Assembly: GCA_035943635.1 (NCBI GenBank)
Contig: DASZBX010000009.1
Span: 1 to 24,603, forward strand
DNA from: DASZBX01 sp035943635
Lineage (GTDB): Bacteria; Actinomycetota; Actinomycetes; Streptomycetales; Catenulisporaceae
Length of the DNA: 24,603 bases
Direction: 5' to 3'
Part shown: positions 1 through 7,651 of the stretch, piece by piece
How the letters are laid out: each line of letters starts with the position of its first letter
Position numbering within the stretch: position 1 is the first letter of the stretch
The notes under the pieces: generated by a model
The model's input: the letters and a program-made list of their open reading frames with translations, nothing else
Told to the model about the DNA's origin: nothing
The model's database searches: none
Made by a program: the position numbers and the translations under genes

Positions 1-336
1 GTCGTTGTCCGGCTCCACCGCCAGCTGCACCCGCCGGGCGCCGTCGTCCCGGATCCGGCGCAGCGTCTCGCGGGCCAGGTCCCGGCCGTAGCCGCCGCCG
101 CGCAGCCCGGGGGTGACCCCGAGCCCGAGCAGCCAGCCGACTCTCGGCGCGGCCGAGACCGCGCCCAGGCAGTAGCCGATCAGCCGGGCCCCGTCGTCGG
201 CGAGCAGGCAGTGCCGGGCGTGCAGGTCCATCAGCTGTCTGAGGGTGAAGAAGGGGTAGGCCAGGATGCCGAAGACCTCTTTGTCCAGCACGTGCAGGGC
301 GTCGAGGTCCTGTTCCTTGGCCGAGCGGATCACCAC
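1..336 (-). CDS. GNAT family N-acetyltransferase (C-terminus cut by window edge)
   Basis: Transfers an acetyl group from acetyl-CoA to an amine of unknown identity. About 112 codons are visible, in frame to the first base of the window. The GNAT acetyl-CoA pyrophosphate-binding loop is clear: LGLGVTPGLRGGGYGRDLAR (residues about 70-89) contains the R-x-x-G-x-G/A pattern, preceded by the typical strand 'ARLIGYCLGAV'. Two adjacent GTG codons (336 and 333) give the start; an in-frame TGA lies just upstream, so no longer start is possible. No strong ribosome binding site is visible. It runs away from the mobile region and is probably the last native gene before it. The substrate cannot be told from the sequence. 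Confidence 0.85.
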   Translation of the reverse strand, partial: MVIRSAKEQDLDALHVLDKEVFGILAYPFFTLRQLMDLHARHCLLADDGARLIGYCLGAVSAAPRVGWLLGLGVTPGLRGGGYGRDLARETLRRIRDDGARRVQLAVEPDND

Positions 337-553
337 GGGTCCCGTTGGTCACCGCCCATCCGCTCCAGCCCATGTCGAGCCCGCCCACGTGGCGCTGCTC
401 CCAAAGATCCGGCGACGCGGTGCCCGGTTCGGGGTCGCAGCCAGCTGGGGTAGCCGTCGAAACGACGGCGCAATCAATGGATATGCAGATGTCCCTGCTC
501 AAATTAGCTGGCATCTGATCACGCTTTGACCTTCTCGGTGCCACGAGGAATGA

Positions 554-581
554 GAGGGCAATAAGCGAGTCTTCTACCGTT
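554..581 (+). repeat. IS5-family element, terminal inverted repeat (left)
   Basis: 28 bp, beginning GAGGGCAATAAGCG, identical to the reverse complement of 1936-1963. The match stops abruptly on the inner side at 582. Confidence 0.85.
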
Positions 582-598
582 TTGCACCTTGGCTTTGA

Positions 599-1030
599 TC
601 AGGGTTGCTGGTCGACGAGGGCAGTGCGTGCCTGAGGGCGGGGCTGTGTGAACAATCCGGGTTCGGTCTCGTCGAGTAATCCGAGGCTGACCAGGCGTTT
701 GAGCTTTGCGCGAGTGCCTTCGACGTGCTTGGGTAGAACCGGCAGATCCAACGTCAGGCACAGGTCGCGGGCGCGTAGCGGTCGGCGTTCCTCGTCGAAT
801 ACGGCCATGATCTGCTGGTCGGCCGCGCCGTCCGGCAGGACCGGGGCCGGAGGCTGTTCGAGGTCGAGGTCGGCGGCCATGGCGCGGACGGTCTTGGCCG
901 TGATCTGCAGGGCTTCGCGTTCGGCTTCCACCTCGCGCAGGCGCGCGGCCAGTTCGCCCACCTCCTCGGCCAGTTGCCGTTCGCGCAGCTCGATTCCATC
1001 CAGCAGCTGTTCAAGGACCGTGTGCGTCAT
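599..1030 (-). CDS. IS accessory protein, coiled coil plus winged helix
   Basis: 143 aa, inside the IS5-family element. Its ATG follows the transposase TAG stop with no base between, so translation is probably coupled. Residues about 5-55 form a charged heptad-rich helix (LEQLLDGIELRERQLAEEVG onward), likely a coiled coil. Residues about 70-128 look like a winged helix: 'DQQIMAVFDEERRPLRARDL', then 'RAKLKRLVSLGLLDETEPGL' as recognition helix and wing. Function is unknown. The location and fold suggest a DNA-binding partner or regulator of the transposase; that is inference. Similar small genes travelling with an IS5-type transposase are a known arrangement in actinobacteria, but I cannot confirm a specific homologue here. 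Confidence 0.75.
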   Translation of the reverse strand: MTHTVLEQLLDGIELRERQLAEEVGELAARLREVEAEREALQITAKTVRAMAADLDLEQPPAPVLPDGAADQQIMAVFDEERRPLRARDLCLTLDLPVLPKHVEGTRAKLKRLVSLGLLDETEPGLFTQPRPQARTALVDQQP

Positions 1031-1861
1031 CTACGCCTCTCGCCACGTGGCGGGCGTGCCGCCGAGCCGGCGCAGTATCCGCCCGGCAGAGGCCCAGTAG
1101 ATCCTCGACTCCGCCGAGGCCGGGGCATGCTCGTAGTCGCGCACCAGCCGCCTCTCCAGCATGTTCAGGCCGTTGGCCTGTTCGACCCGCCAACGGATCG
1201 GCTGGGGCACGAACCCCCTCTCCTGCGGGTTGCGTTCGACGATCTCCACATCGATGCCGAGCTTCGCACCGTGCTCGACCACGCTGGTTTTGAACCCCTG
1301 GTCCACTAACGCCTTGCTCACCCGGCTGTAGCCCGAACCCGCGACCTTGTCCAGCAGCGCAGTGCCGATCGCGTTGTCGTGCACCGACGCCGCGACGACC
1401 ACCACCGCGATGATCAGTCCTATGACGTCCGCGGCCAGCCCACGCCGACGGCCTGGGGTCTTCTTGGCCGCATCCAGGCCCGTCGTGGACTTCGGCACCC
1501 CGGCCGCCGCACGCACCGACTGCGAGTCGAGTACCATCAGGCTCGGATCGGCGTTGCGCCCGGCCCGCTCGCGCACCATCATCCGCAGCACATCGTTGAT
1601 CCGCCGGTCCAAGCCGTCGCGCTTCCAGACATCGAAGTAGTAGCGCACCGCACCGGTCGGCGGCAGGTCGTGCGGCAGCAACTCCCACTGGCAGCCGGAC
1701 CTGGTCTGGTACTGCAGCGCATTGACGATCTCGCGCAGCTGGTAACGCCCCTGGTGGCCGCTGACCGACGGATGCTGCGCCTTCCACGCCGAGATCAGCG
1801 GCTCGATCACCATCCACTCGGCATCGGTCAGGTCGGTCTTGTACGCCTTGCGCTCACCCAC
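1031..1861 (-). CDS. IS5-family DDE transposase
   Basis: 276 aa, catalyses cut-and-paste movement of the surrounding element. The N-terminal domain is the usual 'YKTDLTDAEWMVIEPLI' helix-rich region with 'YQTRSGCQWELLPHDLPP'. The catalytic triad is readable as D112 (in LDSQSVR), D187 (in ALVDQGFKTS) and E227 (in RWRVEQANG), followed by the family motif 'RRLVRDYEH'. I chose the GTG at 1861 (or 1864) because the family begins close to 'GERKAYKTDLTDAEW'; the frame stays open to 1918 but that N-terminus is low-complexity. Nothing appears broken, so it is probably active. It is followed without gap by the accessory gene. Confidence 0.88.
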   Translation of the reverse strand: MGERKAYKTDLTDAEWMVIEPLISAWKAQHPSVSGHQGRYQLREIVNALQYQTRSGCQWELLPHDLPPTGAVRYYFDVWKRDGLDRRINDVLRMMVRERAGRNADPSLMVLDSQSVRAAAGVPKSTTGLDAAKKTPGRRRGLAADVIGLIIAVVVVAASVHDNAIGTALLDKVAGSGYSRVSKALVDQGFKTSVVEHGAKLGIDVEIVERNPQERGFVPQPIRWRVEQANGLNMLERRLVRDYEHAPASAESRIYWASAGRILRRLGGTPATWREA

Positions 1862-1935
1862 CACCCCAGCCCACCACGGCCAACCCCGCCGACGAGCCGA
1901 AACCCACCAACACCACACGTTCTGACTAACCCATA

Positions 1936-1963
1936 ACGGTAGAAGACTCGCTTATTGCCCTCG
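1936..1963 (-). repeat. IS5-family element, terminal inverted repeat (right)
   Basis: 28 bp, reverse complement of 554-581 with no mismatch. Its outer end abuts the codons for NAIF of the broken IS3 transposase. Confidence 0.85.
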
Positions 1964-3000
1964 AAGATCGCGTTGGCGAGTTCGAGGCGGGTGCGCCGGC
2001 GCTGTCGGTTAAGCAGTTCGGTCTGCATCCTGCCCCAGAACGACTCCATCATGGCATTGTCATAGCAGTCTCCGATCGAGCCCATCGACGGCACCAGCCC
2101 GGAGTCCAGGGCACGCTTGGTGAAGGCCCAGGAAGTGTATTGCTTGGTCCGAATGTATGATCGTCCCCTGTTTCGGATCGGGCGCCCGGTTGCCAATAGC
2201 CATGCTCAGCGCGTTGGTCACTAGGGCGGAGGTCTGACTGGCATCGATCGACCAGCCCACCACCCGGCGCGAGTAGGCATCGAGAACGACCGCGCAGTAC
2301 ACCTTGCCCTCCCGCGTGCGGGAGCTCGGTGATGTCGGTGACCCACAAATGGTCGCGTGCCTGACGGGCGAACGCGCGCTGGACCAAGTCGGAGGCCGTC
2401 GGCACTTCTGGCCTCGGCCGGCGGCTCTTGATTGCCCGGTAGGCCTTTGAGCCCGGCCCGGCTCATCAACAGCTCGACGGTGCCGTGCGAGACCGCGATG
2501 CCGCGCCCTAGCGTGAGCTCGGCGTGCACCCGCCGGGCCCCGTAGACGCCTCGGGAGGCGGTGTGCACCGCGCCGATGACCTCGGTGAGGAACGCATGGC
2601 GCAGCGATCGCGCCGAGGTAGTGTGCTTCTTCCACCGGTGTTACCCTGATTCCGAGGTGCGCAGCACCCGGGCTGCGAGCTGCACCGGCAGTCCCTCGTC
2701 GGCCATCACCGTGATGGCCTCGAACCGCCTCGTGGGGGCACCACCGCGTCGAGCAGCTCCGCGGCGCGCCGGTGGATGGCAGCTCCTGCTCGAGCTCGGC
2801 GATGCGCCGCCGGGCCGCGATCAGCTCGGCGTTCTCGCTGCTGGGGATGCCCGGCGCCTGGCCGGTGTCGATCAGGTGCTGGCGGCGCCAGTTATAGATG
2901 GTCTGGTCGCTGATGCCGAGCATCTCGGCGACCTGCTTGACCGGCCCGGACGGCTCTCGCGGCCGTTCGCCCGCATCGACCGCGAGATGGCATGGCAAAC
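1964..3000 (-). pseudogene. Degraded IS3-family transposase (orfA plus orfB remnants)
   Basis: Pieces of an IS3 transposase appear in order but in changing frames. The helix-turn-helix 'PVKQVAEMLGISDQTIYNWR' and leucine-zipper-like helix of orfA lie near 2770-2950. Then come orfB 'GVYGARRVHAEL', 'HLWVTDITEL', the DDE core 'AVVLDAYSRRVVGWSIDA', 'IIHSDQ', and 'SIGDCYDNAMMESFWGRMQ'. At least four small indels break the frame (for example one G missing in the helix before 'AIHRRAAELL', and one extra C before 'TREGKVYC'), and a TAA interrupts 'SESG-HRW'. The C-terminus stops at 'NAIF' where the IS5 element begins. More lesions exist than one programmed frameshift could explain, so it is dead. Confidence 0.85.
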
Positions 3001-3370
3001 TGCGCTTCCCGAGGAAGGCACTGGCGGAAGTGATCCGCAGTTCGGGGTTCTACCAGCGCGACCGGAGCAACTCCTCGCGCCCGTCTGCGGTCAGCTCGCC
3101 GCCGCCGCAACCACGCTCAACCCGATCCTGCTTGATCAGCGACGAAGCCCGTCGTCTACCCTGGCGAAGCGTTCACCAGCGCACCCACGGCACGTTCGAA
3201 CTCCACCGAGTGCTTTCTGGTGCCCAAGCTATCTACCGCCAACCTCAGATATTCACCGGTCGTGGCTTGAGCTGGGTGAAGCTGCCCTCTGAATTACGAA
3301 AGGTGCTCCTGTCCTGCAAGGATGTGAGTGTCGAGTTCATATCCAGTGCAGAAGTAGGTGCACCTTTCTG
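3001..3370. other. 370-bp gap between IS3 remnant and IS1380 gene
   Basis: It should hold the upstream end of the IS3 element and the left end of the IS1380 element. I could not identify either terminal repeat with confidence. Open frames here carry no recognisable domain. An AGGTG stretch (3357-3361) about 10 bases before the IS1380 GTG start may act as a weak ribosome binding site. Confidence 0.5.
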
Positions 3371-4336
3371 GTGTCCAAGACTATCGGGTGGGAGCGGCAG
3401 TTGTCAGTGGCCGCCGAGGGTCGGGGGCTGATCGGTCACGCCGGGGCGGTGTTGCTGCGCCGGTGCGCGGACAAGACGGGGCTGACCTCGGCGTTGTCCA
3501 CGGCGCTGGGGCGCCGGGGTTTACTGCCGGGCTGGGACCGGGGCGTGGTGCTGGTGCAATTGGCGGTGGCGATCTGTCTGGGGGCCGGTTCGCTGGCGGA
3601 TATCGCGTTGTTGGGCCACCAGCAGGCGGTGTTCGGGGCCGCGCCGAGTGACTCGACGGTGCGCCGTGCGCTGGACGAGCTCGACGACCGTGCGCGAGCG
3701 AGGATCGCGAAGTCCCGGGCGTCGGTCCGCGCCCGGGTCTGGCGTCTGCTGGCCGAGCGGGAGGCCGGATTCCCGTGGGTTTGCTTGACCGGGAAGATCC
3801 TGACCGGGTGAGTTGTCGTGGACATCGACGGCACGCTGATCACCGCGCACTCGAAGAAGGAAGGCGCGGCCGCGACCTTCAAGAAGGGCTTCGGCCATCA
3901 CCCGCTGGGCTCGTGGGTGCAGAACACCGGCGAATCGCTGGCGATGAAGCTGCGCCCGGGCAACGCCGGCTCAAATACCGCATCGGACCACATCGAACTG
4001 GTCAACGCTTCCATCGCCCAGATCCCGTGGCGGTTCCGGCGGCGGATCTTGTTCCGCGTCGACGGCGCCGGGGCCAGCCACGCGCTGATCGAGCACTTGA
4101 CCGGCCTGAACACCGCCCGGCGCACCGTGACGTTCGTATGCGGCTGGACCAGCACCGACGCCGACGAAAACGCGATCGCCGCGCTGCCGGAATCCGCCTG
4201 GACACTCACCGTCGATGTCGACGGCGAGGTGCAGGACGGCATCGGCGCCAGGCCCCTGGCACACGTGGCCGAGCTGACCGGCCTGGCCACCCGGCTCGAA
4301 CACTGGCCGGCAGGGGTGCGGTTGATCGTGCGCCGC
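3371..4336 (+). pseudogene. IS1380-family transposase, 5' two thirds
   Basis: 322 codons of an IS1380-type DDE transposase, from a GTG start (M-SKTIGWERQLSVAAEG) to 'GVRLIVRR'. Family landmarks are 'GAGSLADIALLGHQQAVFGA', 'SDSTVRRALDEL', the catalytic 'VVVDIDGTLITAHSKKEGAA' and 'ILFRVDGAGASHALIEHL'. A TGA at 3809-3811 interrupts 'KILTG-VVVDIDG', where the family normally has Trp, so the gene carries a nonsense change. After 'VRR' the frame runs straight into the end of the 9.58-kb transposon and stops five codons later. The remaining third of the same gene is at 13916-14389. Confidence 0.88.
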
Positions 4337-4347
4337 TTTGTTCCTGC
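4337..4347 (+). repeat. Transposon terminal inverted repeat (left)
   Basis: TTTGTTCCTGC, perfect inverted match to 13904-13914. Beyond base 11 the two ends diverge, sharing only short words such as GTGTC. Confidence 0.75.
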
Positions 4348-4451
4348 TTAGTTGCAGTGTCTCAATGACTGTCGGGGCTTGGCGAGCGAGAGCGGAACAC
4401 CCGAGTTTGTCCATTGCAGAATATTGCGCCGCATAGCTAGTCTCTCTGGCC

Positions 4452-5912
4452 ATGCAACAGACGTTCTATTCTTCGGTGGGCTGGGAATCGTGGGGACTCG
4501 ATGGTCGACCGGTGATTCCCGACGGGATGCCGATTCTGGTCGACGACGACCTGCTGTTCGAGGGCGCGCGAGGGCCGAGGTCCACGGTCGTGGCCAATCA
4601 GTGGCTGCGCGAACTTCCAGTCAGCGGGTGTCCGGCTGCGAAATCCTGGAAGTACTACGCCCAGGTGCTTCGAAGCTGGATGGAGTTCATTGAAGAGCAC
4701 AATGTCGCGTTGTTCGATGAGCGGGCCAGGCTGAAGTCGGCGCTCAGTGCCTACGCAGTGTTCAGGGCGGCCGGGCCGGTGGCGCACCGGTTCGAGGCGA
4801 CGACCTGGAACCAGCATATGAGCGTGCTCGGCAGTTTCTACCGGTGGGCGGTCAAGGAGGAGCGCGCCGCAGCAGAGCCGTTTACGTACAAGCTGGCCCT
4901 GGCCATCTACGCCGATCAAGCGCGGGAGATGCGGGTCAACCTCGCCACCCGCCGTGTCCCCGAGGCGCACGTCAGGGTCAAGTACCTGGAGCCGGAGTTC
5001 GTAGACCTGTTCCTCAAGGCGCTGGCGGGGCTTGGGCCGGATGGGAGCGAGGACGCGGGCTACCGTGGTCGGGAGTTGGCGCGCAACGCGGCAGTCACCC
5101 GGTTCGCGCTTGCCACCGGGCTGCGCTGCCAGGAGTTCAGCTACCTGCTCGCGATCGAGGTCCCGCCGCTCCCGCCCCTGCCGACGGCGGTGCCGGTGCC
5201 GTTGCCAGTTCCCGCCGGGTTGACCAAAGGCGGCAAGTTCCGCACCACGTGGGTCGGCTACGAGGCGCTGTCCGAGGTGCATGGGTATCTACGCATGTCG
5301 CGTGAGCTGTGGGCATCGGGCTCGCACTGGGCGCCGCCTCGATCGTGGGGCGAGCCGCTCGTGGTGAGCCAGGCGGATGCGGTCGGCGGCCGGGTGGACG
5401 GGCGCCGGGTGCGCTGGGCTCAGTTGCGCCCGGCCGAGCGGCGGCGGCTGGTGGCCCCAGGCGGCGGCTCGATGTTGCTGGCGCTGAAGTCCGGTGGCGG
5501 CCCGTTCACCGCGTGGGCCACCGTCTTCGCGCGCACCGGCGATCGGATCCGCGCCCGGTTCGAGCCCCGGTTCCCCCACATCGGGCCCCACGGATGCCGC
5601 CACACGTTCGCGATGACGCAGATGGAGAGGCTGGTGCGCGGCTACTACGAGCAGGCCGCGCGGCTGTCGCCCGGCTCGGAGGCGGACGCCGCGTGGCTGC
5701 TCTACCTCCACGCTACCGAGCCGTTGCTGGTGCTGCGGGACCTGTTGGGGCACAGTACGGCGCTGACCACGGAGAAGTACCTGCACCGGCTCGACATGAC
5801 GCGGATCTTCCGTGAGGTGTACGAACGCGGCGCGGGAGGGCAGGACTCGGCCGATGCTCACGCCGCCGTACAGCTCGAGGTCGACGCCGAGTTCGACGAG
5901 TGGGAGGTGTGA
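4452..5912 (+). CDS. Tyrosine recombinase 1 of a recombinase trio (TnpA-like)
   Basis: 486 aa, first gene of a four-gene operon that probably excises and inserts the surrounding element. The N-terminal half (about 55-160) resembles a core-binding domain ('SWKYYAQVLRSWMEFIEE', 'VLGSFYRWAVKE'). The catalytic set is complete: R225 (TGLRCQE), K262 (TKGGKFRTTW), H380-x-x-R383 (HGCRHTF), H434 (LLGHSTALTT) and Y443 (EKYLH). A Pro-rich linker (PPLPPLPTAVPVPLPVPAG) precedes the catalytic Lys strand. Its TGA overlaps the next ATG. No Shine-Dalgarno lies before the ATG, but TAGCTA (4434-4439) sits 12 bases upstream and could be a -10 box for a very short leader. Confidence 0.88.
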   Translation: MQQTFYSSVGWESWGLDGRPVIPDGMPILVDDDLLFEGARGPRSTVVANQWLRELPVSGCPAAKSWKYYAQVLRSWMEFIEEHNVALFDERARLKSALSAYAVFRAAGPVAHRFEATTWNQHMSVLGSFYRWAVKEERAAAEPFTYKLALAIYADQAREMRVNLATRRVPEAHVRVKYLEPEFVDLFLKALAGLGPDGSEDAGYRGRELARNAAVTRFALATGLRCQEFSYLLAIEVPPLPPLPTAVPVPLPVPAGLTKGGKFRTTWVGYEALSEVHGYLRMSRELWASGSHWAPPRSWGEPLVVSQADAVGGRVDGRRVRWAQLRPAERRRLVAPGGGSMLLALKSGGGPFTAWATVFARTGDRIRARFEPRFPHIGPHGCRHTFAMTQMERLVRGYYEQAARLSPGSEADAAWLLYLHATEPLLVLRDLLGHSTALTTEKYLHRLDMTRIFREVYERGAGGQDSADAHAAVQLEVDAEFDEWEV

Positions 5913-7651
5913 TGCCCGCCGAGCTCGCGCACGATCCGTTGACGGTCAGGTGGGTGGACGGTGACGGGGTGGCCGGCGCGCAACAGGTGCGCGGCGAGGC
6001 GAACCCAGCGCTGGCCAGGGACCTGGCCGAAGGACTGGTCGGCTTGGTCCACCCGCACGGCCCGGTCGGGGCCACCGACACCATCGAATCGTATCTGATC
6101 TCCCTGCGCCACGCCGTCGCCTGGTTTCGCGAACCACGGGTGGGCTCGGCCGCGGATCTGACCCGGGCACAGCTGGCCGAGTATCTGATGGGAACCGGGT
6201 TCAGTCGCGAATCGCACGTGCGCAGGATGCTGGTCTCTTTCGACGCGGTGCGCGGGGAACTGCGCGGGGACGTGCGCGCCCTGCTGGCCGGGCGCGCGTA
6301 CAACACCCGGGGGCGCAAGCAGCCGCTGGCGCCCTACAGCGAGACGGCGTGGGCGGCACTGACCGATGCCGCGCGCCGCGCTTGCACCGAGTCGTTCGGC
6401 TCCTGGCGCGAGGCGATGGCGCTGGCCGAACATGGCCGCGATCCGCTGGTGGACGGCTTCACCCTGGAGAACGCCTGCTGGCACGTGAGGAACCGGGGTC
6501 CGGGCAAGGCGGCGGACTTCGCCGGGATACTTGGCAAGAGCCCGAACCGCTTTCTGGCCACGACCGACTTCACGGGCACCGTCGGGCGCGCGATGGCGAT
6601 GCTGCTGCCCACCGCGAAGGTTTTGGCCGGCTACCAGGTGCTGTTCGGCATCTACACCGGGGTAGTGCCCGACGGCATCGCCGATCTCGACCTGGGCGAC
6701 CTGGAGTGGGCCGGAGACGCGGCACTGCTGCTGACCTACGCCAAGGGCCGCACCAGCACCGAGAGCGTGACCCTGGGGGCGAAGCCGATCCGGCTACTCG
6801 AGCGCTGGCTGGAGCACTCGGCCCTGGCCCGCACCCAGGCGCCGCAGTCCCTGCGGGAGGCGCTGTGGATCCGCTACGAGACCGGCGGCAGCCACCCAGG
6901 GTGGGCCACCGGGCCGGTGCCCGGCCCGGCCATGCGTGACTGGGCCGCCGAGCACCAGGTGAGAGGCGAGGACGGGGCGCACCTGTCGATCCACCGGCAC
7001 CGGATCCGCACTACGTTCCACGCGCTGCGCGACCGGCGGGCATGGACCGGGAGCAGCAGAACTCTGATCGACCCGAATCACAGCCCCCGGGTCGAGGCGG
7101 ACAGCTACCTGGGCACCCCGACCGCCGCCCAGCGGGAGGCGCTCGAGGAGATCATCACGGCGGGCCAGGCCGAGGTGCTGCGCAAGGCCCGTCCCGCCGC
7201 AGCGCTCACCGGCGAGCAGGCGGCGGACTTCGCCGAGCGCTTCCCCGACCTGGTTGCCGCCGCGCGCTTGGACGACGCCGCGATCCGGGCCCTGGTGGGC
7301 GGCGAACGCGACGTTTTCGCGGCCAGCTGCGCGGACCACCTGGCCGGCCAGTTCGGCGCGGCGGGCCGTCCGTGTCCGGCCCGGCCGTGGGTGTGCCTGC
7401 TGTGCCCGCTCGCGCTGTTCGCCCCGCGCCACCTGCCCAACCTGCTGCGCCTTGGCGCGTATTTCGACCGGGCGTTCCAGGCCATGACGGTCGTGGAGTT
7501 CATGGCGGTGTTCGGCTACTACGCCCAGCGCGTCGAACAAATCCTGGACGTCTTCCGGGCTTCGGTCCCGGCCCTGGTCGACACCGCCAGCTGCGAGGTG
7601 GCCGACCACGACGACGAACTTCCCCTACGCCCCGAGGAGCGCACCGCATGA
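5912..7651 (+). CDS. Tyrosine recombinase 2 of the trio, catalytic Arg I missing
   Basis: 579 aa from the ATG at 5912, which overlaps the previous stop (TGATG) and has GGGAGG (5902-5907) upstream. The catalytic domain keeps K278 (LTYAKGRTS), H363-x-x-R366 (HRHRIRTTF), H390 and Y399 (NHSPRVEADSY). The position of the first catalytic Arg, normally T-G-L-R, reads T249-G-V-V252-P ('YTGVVPDGIADL'), so this recombinase may be weakened or act only within a complex. The C-terminal 110 residues add a Cys/His cluster (C473, H476, C488, C495, C498 around 'PCPARPWVCLLCP') that could bind zinc. Its closest analogue in layout is TnpB of Tn554. Stop and next start overlap as ATGA. Confidence 0.85.
   Translation: MPAELAHDPLTVRWVDGDGVAGAQQVRGEANPALARDLAEGLVGLVHPHGPVGATDTIESYLISLRHAVAWFREPRVGSAADLTRAQLAEYLMGTGFSRESHVRRMLVSFDAVRGELRGDVRALLAGRAYNTRGRKQPLAPYSETAWAALTDAARRACTESFGSWREAMALAEHGRDPLVDGFTLENACWHVRNRGPGKAADFAGILGKSPNRFLATTDFTGTVGRAMAMLLPTAKVLAGYQVLFGIYTGVVPDGIADLDLGDLEWAGDAALLLTYAKGRTSTESVTLGAKPIRLLERWLEHSALARTQAPQSLREALWIRYETGGSHPGWATGPVPGPAMRDWAAEHQVRGEDGAHLSIHRHRIRTTFHALRDRRAWTGSSRTLIDPNHSPRVEADSYLGTPTAAQREALEEIITAGQAEVLRKARPAAALTGEQAADFAERFPDLVAAARLDDAAIRALVGGERDVFAASCADHLAGQFGAAGRPCPARPWVCLLCPLALFAPRHLPNLLRLGAYFDRAFQAMTVVEFMAVFGYYAQRVEQILDVFRASVPALVDTASCEVADHDDELPLRPEERTA

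Larger units (their letters stand above)
554..1963 (-). mobile_element. IS5-family insertion sequence, apparently intact
   Basis: A 1410-bp element bounded by perfect 28-bp inverted repeats (554-581 and 1936-1963). It encodes a DDE transposase and a second small gene, both on the minus strand and both undamaged. The flanking bases GA lie outside both ends (552-553 and 1964-1965), which would fit a 2-bp target duplication but is too short to be firm. On the right it cuts directly into a degraded IS3-family transposase; on the left the missing IS3 C-terminus is not found, so a deletion accompanied or followed insertion. Confidence 0.85.

Noticed and set aside
482..535. Possible IS3 right end and tail codons 'TEKVKA' next to the IS5 left repeat
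   Set aside because: The six residues and the TG-start sequence are suggestive, but no matching left end was found near 3000-3370.
1315..1340. Apparent loss of a catalytic Asp in the IS5 transposase ('KVAGSGYSR')
   Set aside because: The second catalytic Asp of this family lies further on, in 'VDQGFKTS' (D187), and is present.
7042..7647. Long in-frame upstream extension of recombinase 3
   Set aside because: The frame is open only as a shadow of recombinase 2; the extension is low-complexity Pro/Gly/Arg, while the ATG at 7648 has a ribosome site and overlaps the preceding stop.
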